In this document: positions 16,352 to 26,211 of the stretch, one piece after another | Position numbering within the stretch: position 1 is the first letter of the stretch | Layout: each line of letters starts with the position of its first letter | Assembly: GCF_022369455.1 (NCBI RefSeq) | Contig: NZ_CP059599.1 | Location: 338,409 to 402,408, forward strand | Direction of reading: 5' to 3' | Source of the DNA: Campylobacter sp. RM5004 | Lineage (GTDB): Bacteria > Campylobacterota > Campylobacteria > Campylobacterales > Campylobacteraceae | DNA length: 64,000 nucleotides | Position numbers and translations under genes: made by a program | Notes under the pieces: model-generated | Told to the model about the DNA's origin: nothing | The model's input: the letters and a program-made list of their open reading frames with translations, nothing else | The model's database searches: none

Positions 16352-16981
16352 TTAAAGAAAATTTAAATAGACTAAAAGCTCTTTATTATCGTGGTTTTCT
16401 ATACTAAAAGTATTTTTTAAAGCTTCGTTTAATGTGCCTATATTTAGGTATTTAAAAGAAAAATTATTTAGTTCATATTTTAAATTCTTTGAGCTAAATT
16501 TGGCTTTTTTATCAAGGCAAAATAATGATATTTGCTGACCTTTATAAGTATTGCAAGTAAAACTTGAGTTTTTTATAAAAAACTCTCCATAATTTGTAAT
16601 CATTTTTAAATTAACCTTGTTTTTAGAGCGATTTTTTAATTTAAAATATTGAAATAAAAGAGCAATATTTGCAATAAAATGATCATCTCTTTTGCCACCA
16701 GCTCCAAGTATATAAATATTATTAAAATCCATTGTTAGAGCGTATTTATAAGCTTTTGTTAAATCATTTGTGTTTTGGTTTTTTACTTTAATTATTTTTG
16801 CTTTTGTATTTGTGTTTTTAAAGCTATCTAAATCTCCTATTATTACATTAGGCTCAATTTTTAATCTTAAAAGCTCATTTGCAGCCCCATCACAAGCTAT
16901 TAAAAAATCAGCATTTTTAAGATAATTTAGCGGTATTTTGTGAGTACAAAACTCACCATTAGCAAGGATTACGCAATTCAT
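16352..16981 (-). CDS. Thiamine pyrophosphokinase
   Basis: 209 residues from the ATG at 16981, which follows AAAGGAT and overlaps the pnuT stop as ATGA. A six-codon longer start is less likely. Family motifs are ACDGAANELL, VIIGDLDSF, TNDLTKA and GAGGKRDDHFIANIALL, the nucleotide- and thiamine-binding sites of the fold. The enzyme makes thiamine diphosphate from imported thiamine and ATP. With pnuT and the TPP riboswitch upstream it forms a compact salvage operon. Confidence 0.92.
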   Translation of the reverse strand: MNCVILANGEFCTHKIPLNYLKNADFLIACDGAANELLRLKIEPNVIIGDLDSFKNTNTKAKIIKVKNQNTNDLTKAYKYALTMDFNNIYILGAGGKRDDHFIANIALLFQYFKLKNRSKNKVNLKMITNYGEFFIKNSSFTCNTYKGQQISLFCLDKKAKFSSKNLKYELNNFSFKYLNIGTLNEALKNTFSIENHDNKELLVYLNFL

Positions 16982-17586
16982 TTTATATCCTTTTTCCAAG
17001 AAAATAAATAATAAACTCCTAATACAAAAAACAAAATCATAAGCACAAGCATTGCTAAATTGCTAGAATTTTCAAGATAAAGCCTTGTCCAAATATAAAT
17101 TGAAACAATATTTGAAATGCTTATATAAATATAATGATTTATTATTTTTTTTAAGCTTAAAATAGTTGCTATAAGCCCACTTGCAAATATAAAGCTTTCA
17201 AGATAAACAAACCTTGAGTCTAAATCTTTTAAATGAAAAGAATAAATATAAGAAATAAAAATAATTAATATAAATATTAAGATTGATTTAAAAGGGCTTA
17301 ATTTACTTATACACACATCTTTTTTCCAAGAAAAAAACCCATAAATCATCATAGGAAAATAGCAAAATAAATAAAGATAAACTTCTCCAAAAAGTTTATT
17401 CAAATATGCAATATAAGCGTAAATTAAGGCATTAAATACACCTATAATAAAACAAAATTTATTCTTTACTCCCATAAACAAAACATAAGCAATTCCACTA
17501 AATAAAGCAAAGAAATTTAAAATATCACTATTTGTAAAATAAGAAAAAATTAAACTAAAAATAAGTGAAGATAAAAGTAAAATCAT
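16978..17586 (-). CDS. pnuT: PnuC-family transporter, probably for thiamine (PnuT)
   Basis: 202 residues with about seven membrane helices. The YFPMMIYGFFSWKKD segment and the C-terminal YYLFSWKKD repeat the W-K pattern of the PnuC family. PnuC proteins import nicotinamide riboside, and the PnuT branch imports thiamine. The substrate is inferred from context: a TPP riboswitch in the leader and thiamine pyrophosphokinase overlapping the 3' end. Phosphorylation in the cytoplasm would trap the vitamin. Confidence 0.88.
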   Translation of the reverse strand: MILLLSSLIFSLIFSYFTNSDILNFFALFSGIAYVLFMGVKNKFCFIIGVFNALIYAYIAYLNKLFGEVYLYLFCYFPMMIYGFFSWKKDVCISKLSPFKSILIFILIIFISYIYSFHLKDLDSRFVYLESFIFASGLIATILSLKKIINHYIYISISNIVSIYIWTRLYLENSSNLAMLVLMILFFVLGVYYLFSWKKDIK

Positions 17587-17597
17587 AAATACTCCTT

Positions 17598-17655
17598 AAT
17601 CAGCATTACCTGTCCAAGTTCAATGGGTCTAATCTCAGCTAAACGCACCCCATAA
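17598..17655 (-). promoter_or_regulatory. TPP riboswitch (THI element) upstream of pnuT
   Basis: On the minus strand the conserved elements appear in order: GGGGTGC, GCTGAGAT, ACCC, GAACTTGGACAGG and GGTAATGC. These match the aptamer core of the thiamine diphosphate riboswitch. The RBS AAGGAG of pnuT begins only a few bases after the aptamer, which suggests translational control. Bound TPP would lower expression of uptake and pyrophosphorylation. Confidence 0.93.
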
Positions 17656-17710
17656 AATAAAAACTTAATTATATTATTAAAAATTAATAAACTTATTAAT
17701 CAATTTATTT

Positions 17711-17716
17711 TATAAT
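17711..17716 (+). promoter_or_regulatory. -10 element for rpsO
   Basis: TATAAT follows a T-rich tract, 35 bases before the rpsO ATG. GGAGG lies between, at 17742-17746. Confidence 0.6.
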
Positions 17717-17751
17717 CACGCCTTTTAATTTACACCAATTTGGAGGTCAAA

Positions 17752-18024
17752 ATGGCTTTGGATTCGGCAAGAAAAGCTGAAATTATCAGCAAATATGCAA
17801 GATTTGGTGGCGACACAGGTTCGTCTGAAGTTCAAATTGCTTTACTTACAGAAAGAATTGCAGTTTTAACAGAACACTTAAAAGTATTTAAGAAAGACTT
17901 TTCATCAAGACTAGGACTATTAAAATTAGTTGGTCAAAGAAAAAGACTTTTAAAATATTTAAAAGCTACAAAATACGATGTTTATGTTAAATTAATTAAC
18001 GAGTTAAACATTAGAGATAAATAA
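17752..18024 (+). CDS. rpsO: 30S ribosomal protein S15
   Basis: 90 residues from the ATG that follows TTTGGAGGTC; an upstream in-frame TTG overlaps the RBS and is not the start. The sequence [28 protein letters not shown] and [16 protein letters not shown] is standard S15, an early 16S rRNA-binding protein of the central domain. It is followed after 29 bp by ybeY, which acts in rRNA maturation. Confidence 0.98.
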   Translation: MALDSARKAEIISKYARFGGDTGSSEVQIALLTERIAVLTEHLKVFKKDFSSRLGLLKLVGQRKRLLKYLKATKYDVYVKLINELNIRDK

Positions 18025-18030
18025 TTCTAA

Positions 18031-18045
18031 GCCCCTTTTTGGGGC
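18031..18045 (+). promoter_or_regulatory. Small GC hairpin between rpsO and ybeY covering a possible ybeY RBS
   Basis: GCCCC, a five-T loop, then GGGGC. The right arm holds the only G-rich sequence before the ybeY ATG at 18054, so the stem could mask the RBS. The T-run is in the loop, not after the stem, so it is a poor intrinsic terminator. Confidence 0.45.
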
Positions 18046-18053
18046 AAAATATC

Positions 18054-18467
18054 ATGATTTTATACGACAACTTAGAAGAAATTACCTACCTTGAAAAACT
18101 AGCAAATCGTTTAAGTTCTAAAGACATTGAACTAGTCTTAACAAATAACGATGAAATGCAAGAAATTAATAACAATACAAGAAATATTGATAAAACTACC
18201 GATGTTTTAAGCTTTCCACATGATAACACTTTTTTAGATACTAATTTCTTAGGCTCTTTGGTTATAAATATGCAATTAGCACAAGAAAAAGCAAATGAAT
18301 TAGGTCATAGTTTAGAAGATGAGGTTTCTTTGTTATTTATTCACGGAATGCTTCATTTATTAGGTTATGATCACGAAGTTGATAATGGAGAAATGAGAGA
18401 GCTTGAAATTAAATTAATTAATGAATTTAATTTACCTACTAGCCTTATTGTAAGAACTTTAGATTAA
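18054..18467 (+). CDS. ybeY: Endoribonuclease YbeY (16S rRNA maturation)
   Basis: 137 residues from the ATG at 18054, giving [13 protein letters not shown]. The metal site [16 protein letters not shown] carries the three family histidines, and TDVLSFPHD precedes it. YbeY acts in 16S rRNA 3' end maturation and 70S quality control. A start 5 codons upstream is possible but lies within the hairpin. It is linked to rpsO on the same strand. Confidence 0.93.
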   Translation: MILYDNLEEITYLEKLANRLSSKDIELVLTNNDEMQEINNNTRNIDKTTDVLSFPHDNTFLDTNFLGSLVINMQLAQEKANELGHSLEDEVSLLFIHGMLHLLGYDHEVDNGEMRELEIKLINEFNLPTSLIVRTLD

Positions 18468-18515
18468 ATCTTTTTTTGTAGAATGTCCGTTATTTCAATT
18501 TTTAAAGGATATTTT

Positions 18516-18809
18516 ATGGAACAAAATGCGTTAATTCAATTCTTACCTTTAATCGTATTATTTGCGATTTTTTATTTTTTGATTATTCGCCCACAACAAA
18601 AACAAGCAAAAGCACATAAAGAAATGTTAAATGCGCTTACAAAAGGCGATAAAATAGTTACAAATGGCGGTTTAATCGTAGAAGTTGTAAAGGCTGAAGA
18701 AGATTATTTAAAAATTAGAATTAATGATGATGTTGTTGCGAAATTAGACAAAAATTTCGTAGCTAGAAAGTATGAAGATAAAATAGAGAAAGCTTCAAAT
18801 AATGCGTAA
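18516..18809 (+). CDS. yajC: Preprotein translocase subunit YajC
   Basis: 97 residues from the ATG preceded by AAAGGATA. A single N-terminal helix and FYFLIIRPQQKQAKAHKEM are diagnostic, followed by a small cytoplasmic domain (GDKIVTNGGL). YajC associates with SecDF-YidC. The 3' end overlaps secD by 8 bp. Confidence 0.95.
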   Translation: MEQNALIQFLPLIVLFAIFYFLIIRPQQKQAKAHKEMLNALTKGDKIVTNGGLIVEVVKAEEDYLKIRINDDVVAKLDKNFVARKYEDKIEKASNNA

Positions 18810-20388
18810 TCAAAAAACAAAAAGCATTACATATCGCTTTTATGTTTTAATATTTGTTACACTTTTTGGCGTATTACTAAGTATGCCAAGCTTTTTTGCA
18901 ACGAAAGGACCTAAGATTAATTTAGGTCTTGACTTGCAAGGTGGTCTTCATATGCTTTTAGGCGTGGAGACAAATGAAGCTATCAAATCAAAAGTAAAAT
19001 CAATCGCTTCAAGTATTAATTATTCTTTTAATAAAGAAAATATTTTAACTGATGGATTTAAAAGTGGTGATGGTGTAATACATTTTGAAATATTAGATAA
19101 AGATGATGCTGTTAAAGTAGATAAAATTTTAAAAGAATTAAAAGGCTTAAAAGTAGAAATTAATAATGCTTTTTATGAGATTAAATTAACTCCTGAAGAA
19201 GAGATACAAACTGCAAAATTTGCAATAGATCAAGCAGTAGAAACTATTAGAAATAGACTTGATTTATTTGGTCTTTCAGAGCCAACTGTTGCAAAACAAG
19301 GAGAAGATAAAATTCTAGTTGAAATTCCAGGCATAAAAACTGCAGAAGATGAACAAAGAGCAAAAGATTTAATCGCAAAAGCAGCGCATTTACAATTAAT
19401 GGAAGTAGATAAAGCTAAAAGAGATCAAGGAAATATCTTAACAGCAGAAGAAGCTGCTAGTTATGGCGATATAATATTACCTGATGTAAAAGACAAAACT
19501 ATTAAGTATGTTTTAAAAGAACTGCCTATTTTAGATGGCTCAATGCTAATTGATGCTAGAGTTGGCTTTTCGGATAAGACTGCTCAACCTGTGATTAATT
19601 TTACGCTTAATTCAGAAGGTGCAAAAATATTTGGAGACTTTACAGGCAAAAAAGTAGGCCATCAATTAGCTATTGTTTTAGATGGTAAAGTTTATTCAGC
19701 ACCTAGAATTAATGAAAGAATAGGCGGTGGAAGTGGTCAAATTAGTGGAAATTTCAGCGTTGAAGAAGCACATGATTTAGCAATTGCTTTAAGAAGTGGA
19801 GCTTTACTTGCACCTGTAAAATTATTAGAAAAAAGAAGTGTAGGACCTAGCTTAGGTGCTGATAGTATAGAGCAAAGTTTAGTGGCTTTATTAGGCGTAT
19901 TTTTAATGATAGTTGTATTTATGGGAGTTTATTATGGAATTAGTGGTTTATTTGCCAATATTGCCTTAATTTCAAATATATTCTTATTAGTAGCTGTTAT
20001 GGCGCTTTTTGGAGCTACACTAACACTTCCTGGAATGGCAGGTATTGTTTTAACCGTTGGTATGGCTGTTGATGCGAACGTTATTATTAATGAGCGTATT
20101 AGAGAATTAATTAGAGATGGGGTTAATTTAAAAGATGCTATAAATAATGGCTATCATAATGCTATGAGTGCTATTTTAGACTCTAACTTAACTACTTTAA
20201 TTACAAGTGCTGCTTTATATGCTTATGGAACTGGAGCTATAAAAGGCTTTGCAGTAACTATGAGTATAGGAATAATTGCATCAATGATTACAGCAATTAT
20301 TGGAACTCATGCTTTATTTGATTTATTTGCGAATCGTATTGAAAAAAGTGGTAATACAAGACTTTGGTTTGGTTATAGGAGAGTGTGA
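18802..20388 (+). CDS. secD: Protein translocase subunit SecD
   Basis: 528 residues. The first helix is followed by the periplasmic region (GLDLQGGLHMLLGV; RNRLDLFGLSEPTVAKQG) and then five helices with the SecD block GMAVDANVIINERIREL. SecD and SecF use the proton gradient to complete translocation on the periplasmic side. The ATG overlaps yajC, and the stop overlaps secF. Confidence 0.97.
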   Translation: MRNQKTKSITYRFYVLIFVTLFGVLLSMPSFFATKGPKINLGLDLQGGLHMLLGVETNEAIKSKVKSIASSINYSFNKENILTDGFKSGDGVIHFEILDKDDAVKVDKILKELKGLKVEINNAFYEIKLTPEEEIQTAKFAIDQAVETIRNRLDLFGLSEPTVAKQGEDKILVEIPGIKTAEDEQRAKDLIAKAAHLQLMEVDKAKRDQGNILTAEEAASYGDIILPDVKDKTIKYVLKELPILDGSMLIDARVGFSDKTAQPVINFTLNSEGAKIFGDFTGKKVGHQLAIVLDGKVYSAPRINERIGGGSGQISGNFSVEEAHDLAIALRSGALLAPVKLLEKRSVGPSLGADSIEQSLVALLGVFLMIVVFMGVYYGISGLFANIALISNIFLLVAVMALFGATLTLPGMAGIVLTVGMAVDANVIINERIRELIRDGVNLKDAINNGYHNAMSAILDSNLTTLITSAALYAYGTGAIKGFAVTMSIGIIASMITAIIGTHALFDLFANRIEKSGNTRLWFGYRRV

Positions 20389-21362
20389 TGCAAGTATTTA
20401 CAAGTAGAAAAATTTATGATTTTATGAAACTTAGATTTGCATCTATTGGCTTATCTTTAGTTTTAGTTTTAGGTTCAATTATTTTATTATTTACACAAGG
20501 TCTAAATTATGGAATTGACTTTAGTGGTGGAACTTTAGTTCAAATTAAATATAATGACAAAAATGCTCCTTTAGATGAAATTCGCAATATTTTAAATCAA
20601 AATGAAGCTTTAAAAGGTGCTAGTGTTACTGAGTTTGGAAGTGCTAGCGAGATAGTCATTAGGTTTTCAGCTTCAAGTGATAGTTTAGGAAAAGATATAG
20701 GTGATAGCATTGTAAAAATGCTTGAAAAAACTGGTGATATAGAATTAAGGCGTGTTGATATTGTTGGACCAAAAGTAGGTGGAGAATTAAGACAAAAGGG
20801 CTTAATGGCAATTTTGGTTTCATTTGCACTTATTTTAGTTTATATTGCAGTAAGATTTGAATGGCGTTTTGCTATGGCTGCAATTATTAGTGAAATTCAC
20901 GATATTGTTATTGTAATGGGAGCAATTTCATTATTTCAAATAGATGTAAATCTTGATACTTTAGCAGCAATTTTGACCGTTTTAGGATATTCGCTAAATG
21001 ATACAATTATTATTTTTGATAGAATTCGTGAAAATATAAAAGAAAGCAAAAGCACTGATATTGGTAGCATAATAAACGAAAGTGTATCAGCAACCTTATC
21101 AAGAACTACCCTTACATCAGGAACTACTCTTTTTACGGTTTTAATTTTATTCTTTTATGGTGGAGATATGATTCATGGGTTTTCACTTGCTTTAATAGTT
21201 GGTGTAATTGCAGGAACTCTAAGCTCAATTTTCGTTGCTAGCCCACTTTTAATGTGGTTTAATTTTAGCGTTAGTAATTATAGAGAAAAAGAGCTTGATA
21301 AAATTAGAAAAAAAGAAGAAAAAGAGCGCCTTCGTGCAATGTATGAAAAAGGACAATTATAA
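20388..21362 (+). CDS. secF: Protein translocase subunit SecF
   Basis: 324 residues from the ATG at 20388, six bases after AGGAG; a GTG one codon earlier is also in frame. GLNYGIDFSGGTLVQIKY and YSLNDTIIIFDRIRENI are the family signatures. It has six helices with a periplasmic loop after the first. It overlaps secD by one base and the next gene by one base. Confidence 0.97.
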   Translation: MQVFTSRKIYDFMKLRFASIGLSLVLVLGSIILLFTQGLNYGIDFSGGTLVQIKYNDKNAPLDEIRNILNQNEALKGASVTEFGSASEIVIRFSASSDSLGKDIGDSIVKMLEKTGDIELRRVDIVGPKVGGELRQKGLMAILVSFALILVYIAVRFEWRFAMAAIISEIHDIVIVMGAISLFQIDVNLDTLAAILTVLGYSLNDTIIIFDRIRENIKESKSTDIGSIINESVSATLSRTTLTSGTTLFTVLILFFYGGDMIHGFSLALIVGVIAGTLSSIFVASPLLMWFNFSVSNYREKELDKIRKKEEKERLRAMYEKGQL

Positions 21363-21706
21363 TGGATTTTGGAAGAGTAATTCATATATTTTTTACATTA
21401 ATGAGTTTAACTACTACTGCTGGATTTTTATATTATCAAAGTCCAGTGGCTTTATTTATAGCTGCGAGTATTAACCTAATATCTACTTTTTTAAAAATTG
21501 GGGTTAGAAATATTTTAAGCACAGAAATTTTTGCAAGTTCGCTTGTAACTGATGTGCATTTGATTATTGCTTTTGTTTTAACTCAAGTTTATGGAATGAG
21601 TATGAGTAGTTTAGTTTATAGCATGACAATAGGTGCTGTAATATCTAACGTATTTACATTAATTTTAGTATTAATTGAAGCTATAAAAAATAAAGATGAA
21701 TTCTAA
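21362..21706 (+). CDS. Small conserved membrane protein after secF (DUF6394-like)
   Basis: 114 residues with four predicted helices and few charges until the C-terminal KNKDEF. I recall similar proteins annotated DUF6394 in Campylobacterota, always without a function. Its position between secF and leuS, overlapping secF by one base, means it is co-expressed with the translocase genes. A role in membrane biogenesis is only inference. Confidence 0.7.
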   Translation: MDFGRVIHIFFTLMSLTTTAGFLYYQSPVALFIAASINLISTFLKIGVRNILSTEIFASSLVTDVHLIIAFVLTQVYGMSMSSLVYSMTIGAVISNVFTLILVLIEAIKNKDEF

Positions 21707-21715
21707 GGATTGATT

Positions 21716-24136
21716 ATGTATAACGCAAAAGAAATAGAAAAAAAATGGCAAGAGATTTGGGATAAAGAAAATTATTACGAGCCAAGCACAGATTTTAGTA
21801 AAGAAAAAAAATATATTCTATCAATGTTTCCATATCCAAGTGGTAAAATCCACATGGGGCATGTAAGAAACTATGCAATAGGCGATGCTTTAGCAAGACA
21901 TTATAGAATTGCAGGTTACAATGTTTTACACCCACTAGGTTTTGATAGCTTTGGAATGCCTGCTGAAAATGCAGCTATAAAATACGGACTTCATCCAAAA
22001 AAATGGACTTATGAAAATATTGATTATATGAAAAAAGAGCTTTATTCTTTGGGTTTTTCGTTTTCTAAGACTAGATTACTTGCTACAAGTGATGAAATTT
22101 ATACTAAATTTGAGCAAGAAATATTTTCTAAAATGTATGAAGCAGGTCTTATTTATACTAAAAAAGCTAATGTGAATTGGTGTGATCATGATAAAACCGT
22201 TTTAGCAAATGAACAAGTTGAAGATGGTAAATGCTGGAGATGTGGTCATGAAGTTATTCAAAAATCTATGAATGGCTATTATGTAAAAATTACTGAGTAT
22301 GCAGAAGAATTATTAAAAGATTTAAAATATTTAGAAGATAAATGGCCAAATCAAGTTTTAACCATGCAAGAAAACTGGATAGGTAAAAGTGATGGCTTGG
22401 AATTTGAATTAGGAATTAGCAGCGATAATAAAGAGCTAGATGGTTTAAAATTTAGCGTATTTACTACCCGTGCTGATACTATTTATGGGCTTTCTTATTT
22501 TGCTTTAGCACCTGAGCATGAAATAACTAAAAAAGTTTTAGATAGTGATTTAATTAGCGATGAAGATAAGGCAAAAATCAAATCAATGCAAAATATGAGT
22601 GCAAAAGCAAGAGCGCAAAGCGAAAAAGAAGGTGTATTTTTAGGAATTTATGCAATTCATCCACTAACAAAAGAAAAACTACCTGTATGGGTTGCTAATT
22701 TTGTATTAGCTGATTATGGTAGTGGTGCTGTTATGGCAGTTCCTGCTCATGATGAAAGAGATTATGAGTTTGCTAAAAAATATAATTTAAATATTAAATA
22801 TGTAATTAATAAAGATAGTATTTCACACAATGAGCCTTTTACTGAATATGGAGTTTTATTTGATTCAGATAAATACACAGGGCTTGATAGTGCAAGTGCA
22901 AGAGAGCAAATTGCAAAAGATTTTGAAAGCCTAAAAATAGGTAAAAAGATTATTAATTACAAGCTAAGAGATTGGGGGATTTCTCGCCAACGCTACTGGG
23001 GTGCTCCAATTCCTATTGTAAAATGTAAAGATTGTGGTAATGTTTTAGAGCGTAATTTACCTGTTGCATTGCCTGAAGATGTAGTTATAGATGGCGAAGG
23101 AAATCCATTAGAAAAACACCCTACATTTAAACAATGCAAATGCCCTAAATGTGGCAAAGACGCTATTAGGGAGAGCGATACCATGGATACTTTCTTTCAA
23201 AGCTCTTGGTATTTTGCAAGATTTGCGAGTAATCCCGCTAATTGGAATACAAAAGCAATTGATGAAGAAGCAAAATATTGGATGAATGTAGATCAATATA
23301 TCGGCGGAATTGAGCATGCGATTTTACATTTACTTTATGCTAGATTTTTCCAAAAAGCTTTAAGAGATTTAGGATATTTAAATGTAAATGAACCATTTGA
23401 GCGCTTACTTACTCAAGGAATGGTATTAAAAGATGGTGCTAAGATGAGTAAGAGTAAAGGCAATACCGTTGATCCTGATTTAATTATTGAAAAATACGGA
23501 GCTGATACTGCAAGGCTTTTCATTTTATTTGCTGCACCACCACAAAAAGAACTTGAGTGGAATGATAGTGCGGTTGAGGGTGCTTATAGATTCTTAAATA
23601 GACTTTATGATAAAGCAAGTGGTATTAATGTAGTTGATTTTTCAAATATTAATCATGCAAATCTTAGCAAAGAGAATAAATTTGCAAGACTTAAAGTGTA
23701 TGAAGCTTTAAAAAAGGCTGATGATGTATTTAATAAAACTTATGCGTTCAATACTTTAATAGCTGCTTGTATGGAAAGCTTAAATGCTTTAAATAACGCA
23801 GATGATGATATGGTATTAAGTGAAGGTTTTGCTATAATTTTAAGCATTCTTGAGCCTATTATTCCGCATATTGCAAGTGAGTTAAGCGAAAAATTATTTA
23901 ATAGAAAAAACATTAAAAACTATGAAATAAAAGAAGAAGTTTTCGTAAGTGATACAATTAAGCTTGGAATTAGTGTAAATGGTAAAAATAGAGCTGAAAT
24001 TGAAGTAGGTGCGAGTGCAAGTAATGATGAAATTTTAGCTTTAGCTAAAGAAAAAGTAAGCAAGTGGCTAGAAGAAAAAACAATAGTAAAAGAAATTTAT
24101 ATTCCTAATAAATTAATTAATATTGTAATTAAATGA
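21716..24136 (+). CDS. leuS: Leucyl-tRNA synthetase
   Basis: 806 residues from the ATG after AAGGAT; an upstream TTG two codons earlier is less likely. The class I signature HMGH (46-49) and KMSKS (576-580) are intact. The CP1 editing domain (about 220-410) includes [13 protein letters not shown], and zinc-ligand-like CxxC pairs appear at WCDHDKTV...CWRC and CKDCG...CPKCG. It charges tRNA-Leu. A copy of the dispersed repeat lies in the editing region at 22400-22417. Confidence 0.98.
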   Translation: MYNAKEIEKKWQEIWDKENYYEPSTDFSKEKKYILSMFPYPSGKIHMGHVRNYAIGDALARHYRIAGYNVLHPLGFDSFGMPAENAAIKYGLHPKKWTYENIDYMKKELYSLGFSFSKTRLLATSDEIYTKFEQEIFSKMYEAGLIYTKKANVNWCDHDKTVLANEQVEDGKCWRCGHEVIQKSMNGYYVKITEYAEELLKDLKYLEDKWPNQVLTMQENWIGKSDGLEFELGISSDNKELDGLKFSVFTTRADTIYGLSYFALAPEHEITKKVLDSDLISDEDKAKIKSMQNMSAKARAQSEKEGVFLGIYAIHPLTKEKLPVWVANFVLADYGSGAVMAVPAHDERDYEFAKKYNLNIKYVINKDSISHNEPFTEYGVLFDSDKYTGLDSASAREQIAKDFESLKIGKKIINYKLRDWGISRQRYWGAPIPIVKCKDCGNVLERNLPVALPEDVVIDGEGNPLEKHPTFKQCKCPKCGKDAIRESDTMDTFFQSSWYFARFASNPANWNTKAIDEEAKYWMNVDQYIGGIEHAILHLLYARFFQKALRDLGYLNVNEPFERLLTQGMVLKDGAKMSKSKGNTVDPDLIIEKYGADTARLFILFAAPPQKELEWNDSAVEGAYRFLNRLYDKASGINVVDFSNINHANLSKENKFARLKVYEALKKADDVFNKTYAFNTLIAACMESLNALNNADDDMVLSEGFAIILSILEPIIPHIASELSEKLFNRKNIKNYEIKEEVFVSDTIKLGISVNGKNRAEIEVGASASNDEILALAKEKVSKWLEEKTIVKEIYIPNKLINIVIK
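22400..22417 (+). repeat. Dispersed 18-bp repeat inside leuS
   Basis: Reads GAATTTGAATTAGGAATT, identical to three intergenic copies, and encodes EFELGI. Confidence 0.75.
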
Positions 24137-24609
24137 AAAATATATTTTTAATTTTTGTTTTATTTTTTTGTGCTTGTGGTTATGCTCCGTTAAACAAAGC
24201 CACAAGCTCTTCTTTAGGTGAAAGCGTTAATGTAGTTACTATAATTAATAAAGCTGAGCCTAAAGATAGTATTACGCTAAGCGATAATTTTACAAATTAT
24301 TTAGAACATTATATGCATAAAAGCATTAGTAAATATGCTGATAGCAAAATTGTTTTAAGGATTTTGAGTAGTGATTTTATCGCTTTATATTACGATGAGT
24401 TTGGATATGCTAAGAGTTATAAGGCTATTATTAGATTAGAATTTAATGTAACTTATAAAGATGGAAAAAATAAAAAAATCATAACTTCAGGCGAGCATAT
24501 TTTTAATACAAATCAAATTAGTGTTTTAAGTGATGAGCAAAAAAGTAGAGCGATTAATCAAGCTAGCCAAAAGGCGTTTAACGAATTTGCTTTAAAGGTT
24601 ATTATGTAG
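24133..24609 (+). CDS. lptE: LPS-assembly lipoprotein LptE
   Basis: 158 residues. A short signal with lipobox ([11 protein letters not shown]) predicts an outer-membrane lipoprotein. The GYAPL after the cysteine and the small alpha/beta body match LptE (RlpB), the plug of the LptD LPS translocon. The 4-bp overlap with leuS (ATGA) repeats the leuS-lptE order known in this group and in E. coli. Confidence 0.82.
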   Translation: MKNIFLIFVLFFCACGYAPLNKATSSSLGESVNVVTIINKAEPKDSITLSDNFTNYLEHYMHKSISKYADSKIVLRILSSDFIALYYDEFGYAKSYKAIIRLEFNVTYKDGKNKKIITSGEHIFNTNQISVLSDEQKSRAINQASQKAFNEFALKVIM

Positions 24610-24663
24610 TTAATAATTAATTTTGTTTTGTTAGTATTGAGAAAAAATTTATAAAGAGTAAAC

Positions 24664-26211
24664 ATGTCTATTAATATTAATGTAATTGCTAAAGAAACTA
24701 TCGTAGAGCTTACTAAAAGAAATCTTTTATTGACTCCTGAAAATTATTCAGAAGTATTTGATGAAGTAGCGAAAAAATACGGAAGAACTTCTCAAAATAG
24801 TGATAAAATCCAAAGCTATATTGCTAAATTAAACCCTATGTTAGCTCAAGATGTAAAAGGTAGAAATGTTAAAAGCTTAGAAGAATTGGTGGTATTTTTA
24901 ATATCAAAAGCAAATGGTATTAAAGAAGATAATACGGATAAAAAAATCATTACAAATTATAGTATTTTATGCAGAAAATTATTTTCAATATTATCAAAAA
25001 TACCAAATAAAGCTACAAAGCATCTAAGTGAAGAATCTTTAAATAAATTAAATAGCATTAATATAAGAACTTTAGAAGATTTAAAAAACGATTGGATCAA
25101 TGTAGAAGATGATCAATTTGAATTAAATAACAAAATTCAGCATTTAGGCTTAAATGCAAGAGATGATTTTAAAGAGATTTTAGATGAATTAGCATCAAAA
25201 TTAGAAAAGAGTAATGCTGATTCAATTTGCGAAAATTTAGCTCCATCAGTGGCTTATTCGCTTACTCCATCTATTGCAAATTATGTAAATGAAGAAATTA
25301 ATCAATTTTGTGAGAGCATAAGTGCAGAGCCACAAATCTTAGGAGCAAAGCAAATTGCTGAACAATTTAAAGATTTGATTAAAAAAAGAATTGATATAGA
25401 TAGAGCAGAGATTTCAAGTTCAAATAAAGTATTAAATGATGTTTTAGAGCAAATCAGCGATAAAATAGTTAATATTTTAAATATGGCAACTAATTCTCAA
25501 GTAAAAGTTCAAGAGATTAAAAAAGAAATAGAAAGCATTAAAGCAGAAGATAGGGCAATGCAAGTAATTAAAGAAAAATTAATCGCTATCGTTGCTACTT
25601 TTGAAAAAGAAATTATAGACTTAAAAGAAAAAACAAAACAAGATGCCGATACTCTAGGTGAATTAAAAATTAAAGTTCAAGGGTTAGAGCAAGAAATTAA
25701 TAAACTAAGAGAAGAAACTCAAGTAGACTTTTTAACTCAACTTGCAAATAAAAGACAATTAGAAGAGCAATTAAAATTAGCAGAAGAGTCTTATGGTAGA
25801 TATAATATTAATTACTCAATAGCTTTTTTTGATATAGACCACTTTAAAGTTATTAATGATACTTATGGACACGCAGCAGGCGATACAATACTTGCTAATT
25901 TAGGAAATATTATTTTAAATAATATAAGAAAACTAGATTGTGCAGGAAGATATGGCGGAGAAGAATTTATGGTAATTTTACCTCATGCTTCTATTGATGA
26001 TGCTGTGAAATTTGCAGAAAAAATTAGAGTTTTAGTATCAGAGCAAAAGTTCTTATGTAAAGGTAAAACAATTAGTATAAGAGTAAGTGGCGGTGTAAGT
26101 GATAGAAAGAGTTATGATACTCAAGAGCAGTTTATTGAAGCTGTTGATAAGCTTTTATATGCTGCAAAAGATGCAGGCAGAAACAATATAAAAAGTGCAA
26201 GCAGAAAATAA
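24664..26211 (+). CDS. Diguanylate cyclase with GGEEF active site and I-site
   Basis: 515 residues, soluble. The first 330 residues are helical, with no recognised sensory fold and coiled coil at about 270-345. The GGDEF domain follows, with DFLTQLANKRQLEEQ, FFDIDHFKVINDTYGHAAGD and the catalytic GGEEF at 431-435. An RxxD inhibitory site (RKLD, 422-425) lies exactly five residues before it. Both are intact, so it should make c-di-GMP and feel product inhibition. The 3' end overlaps folC by 17 bp. A PilZ protein at 34690-35808 is a possible receiver. Confidence 0.9.
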   Translation: MSININVIAKETIVELTKRNLLLTPENYSEVFDEVAKKYGRTSQNSDKIQSYIAKLNPMLAQDVKGRNVKSLEELVVFLISKANGIKEDNTDKKIITNYSILCRKLFSILSKIPNKATKHLSEESLNKLNSINIRTLEDLKNDWINVEDDQFELNNKIQHLGLNARDDFKEILDELASKLEKSNADSICENLAPSVAYSLTPSIANYVNEEINQFCESISAEPQILGAKQIAEQFKDLIKKRIDIDRAEISSSNKVLNDVLEQISDKIVNILNMATNSQVKVQEIKKEIESIKAEDRAMQVIKEKLIAIVATFEKEIIDLKEKTKQDADTLGELKIKVQGLEQEINKLREETQVDFLTQLANKRQLEEQLKLAEESYGRYNINYSIAFFDIDHFKVINDTYGHAAGDTILANLGNIILNNIRKLDCAGRYGGEEFMVILPHASIDDAVKFAEKIRVLVSEQKFLCKGKTISIRVSGGVSDRKSYDTQEQFIEAVDKLLYAAKDAGRNNIKSASRK

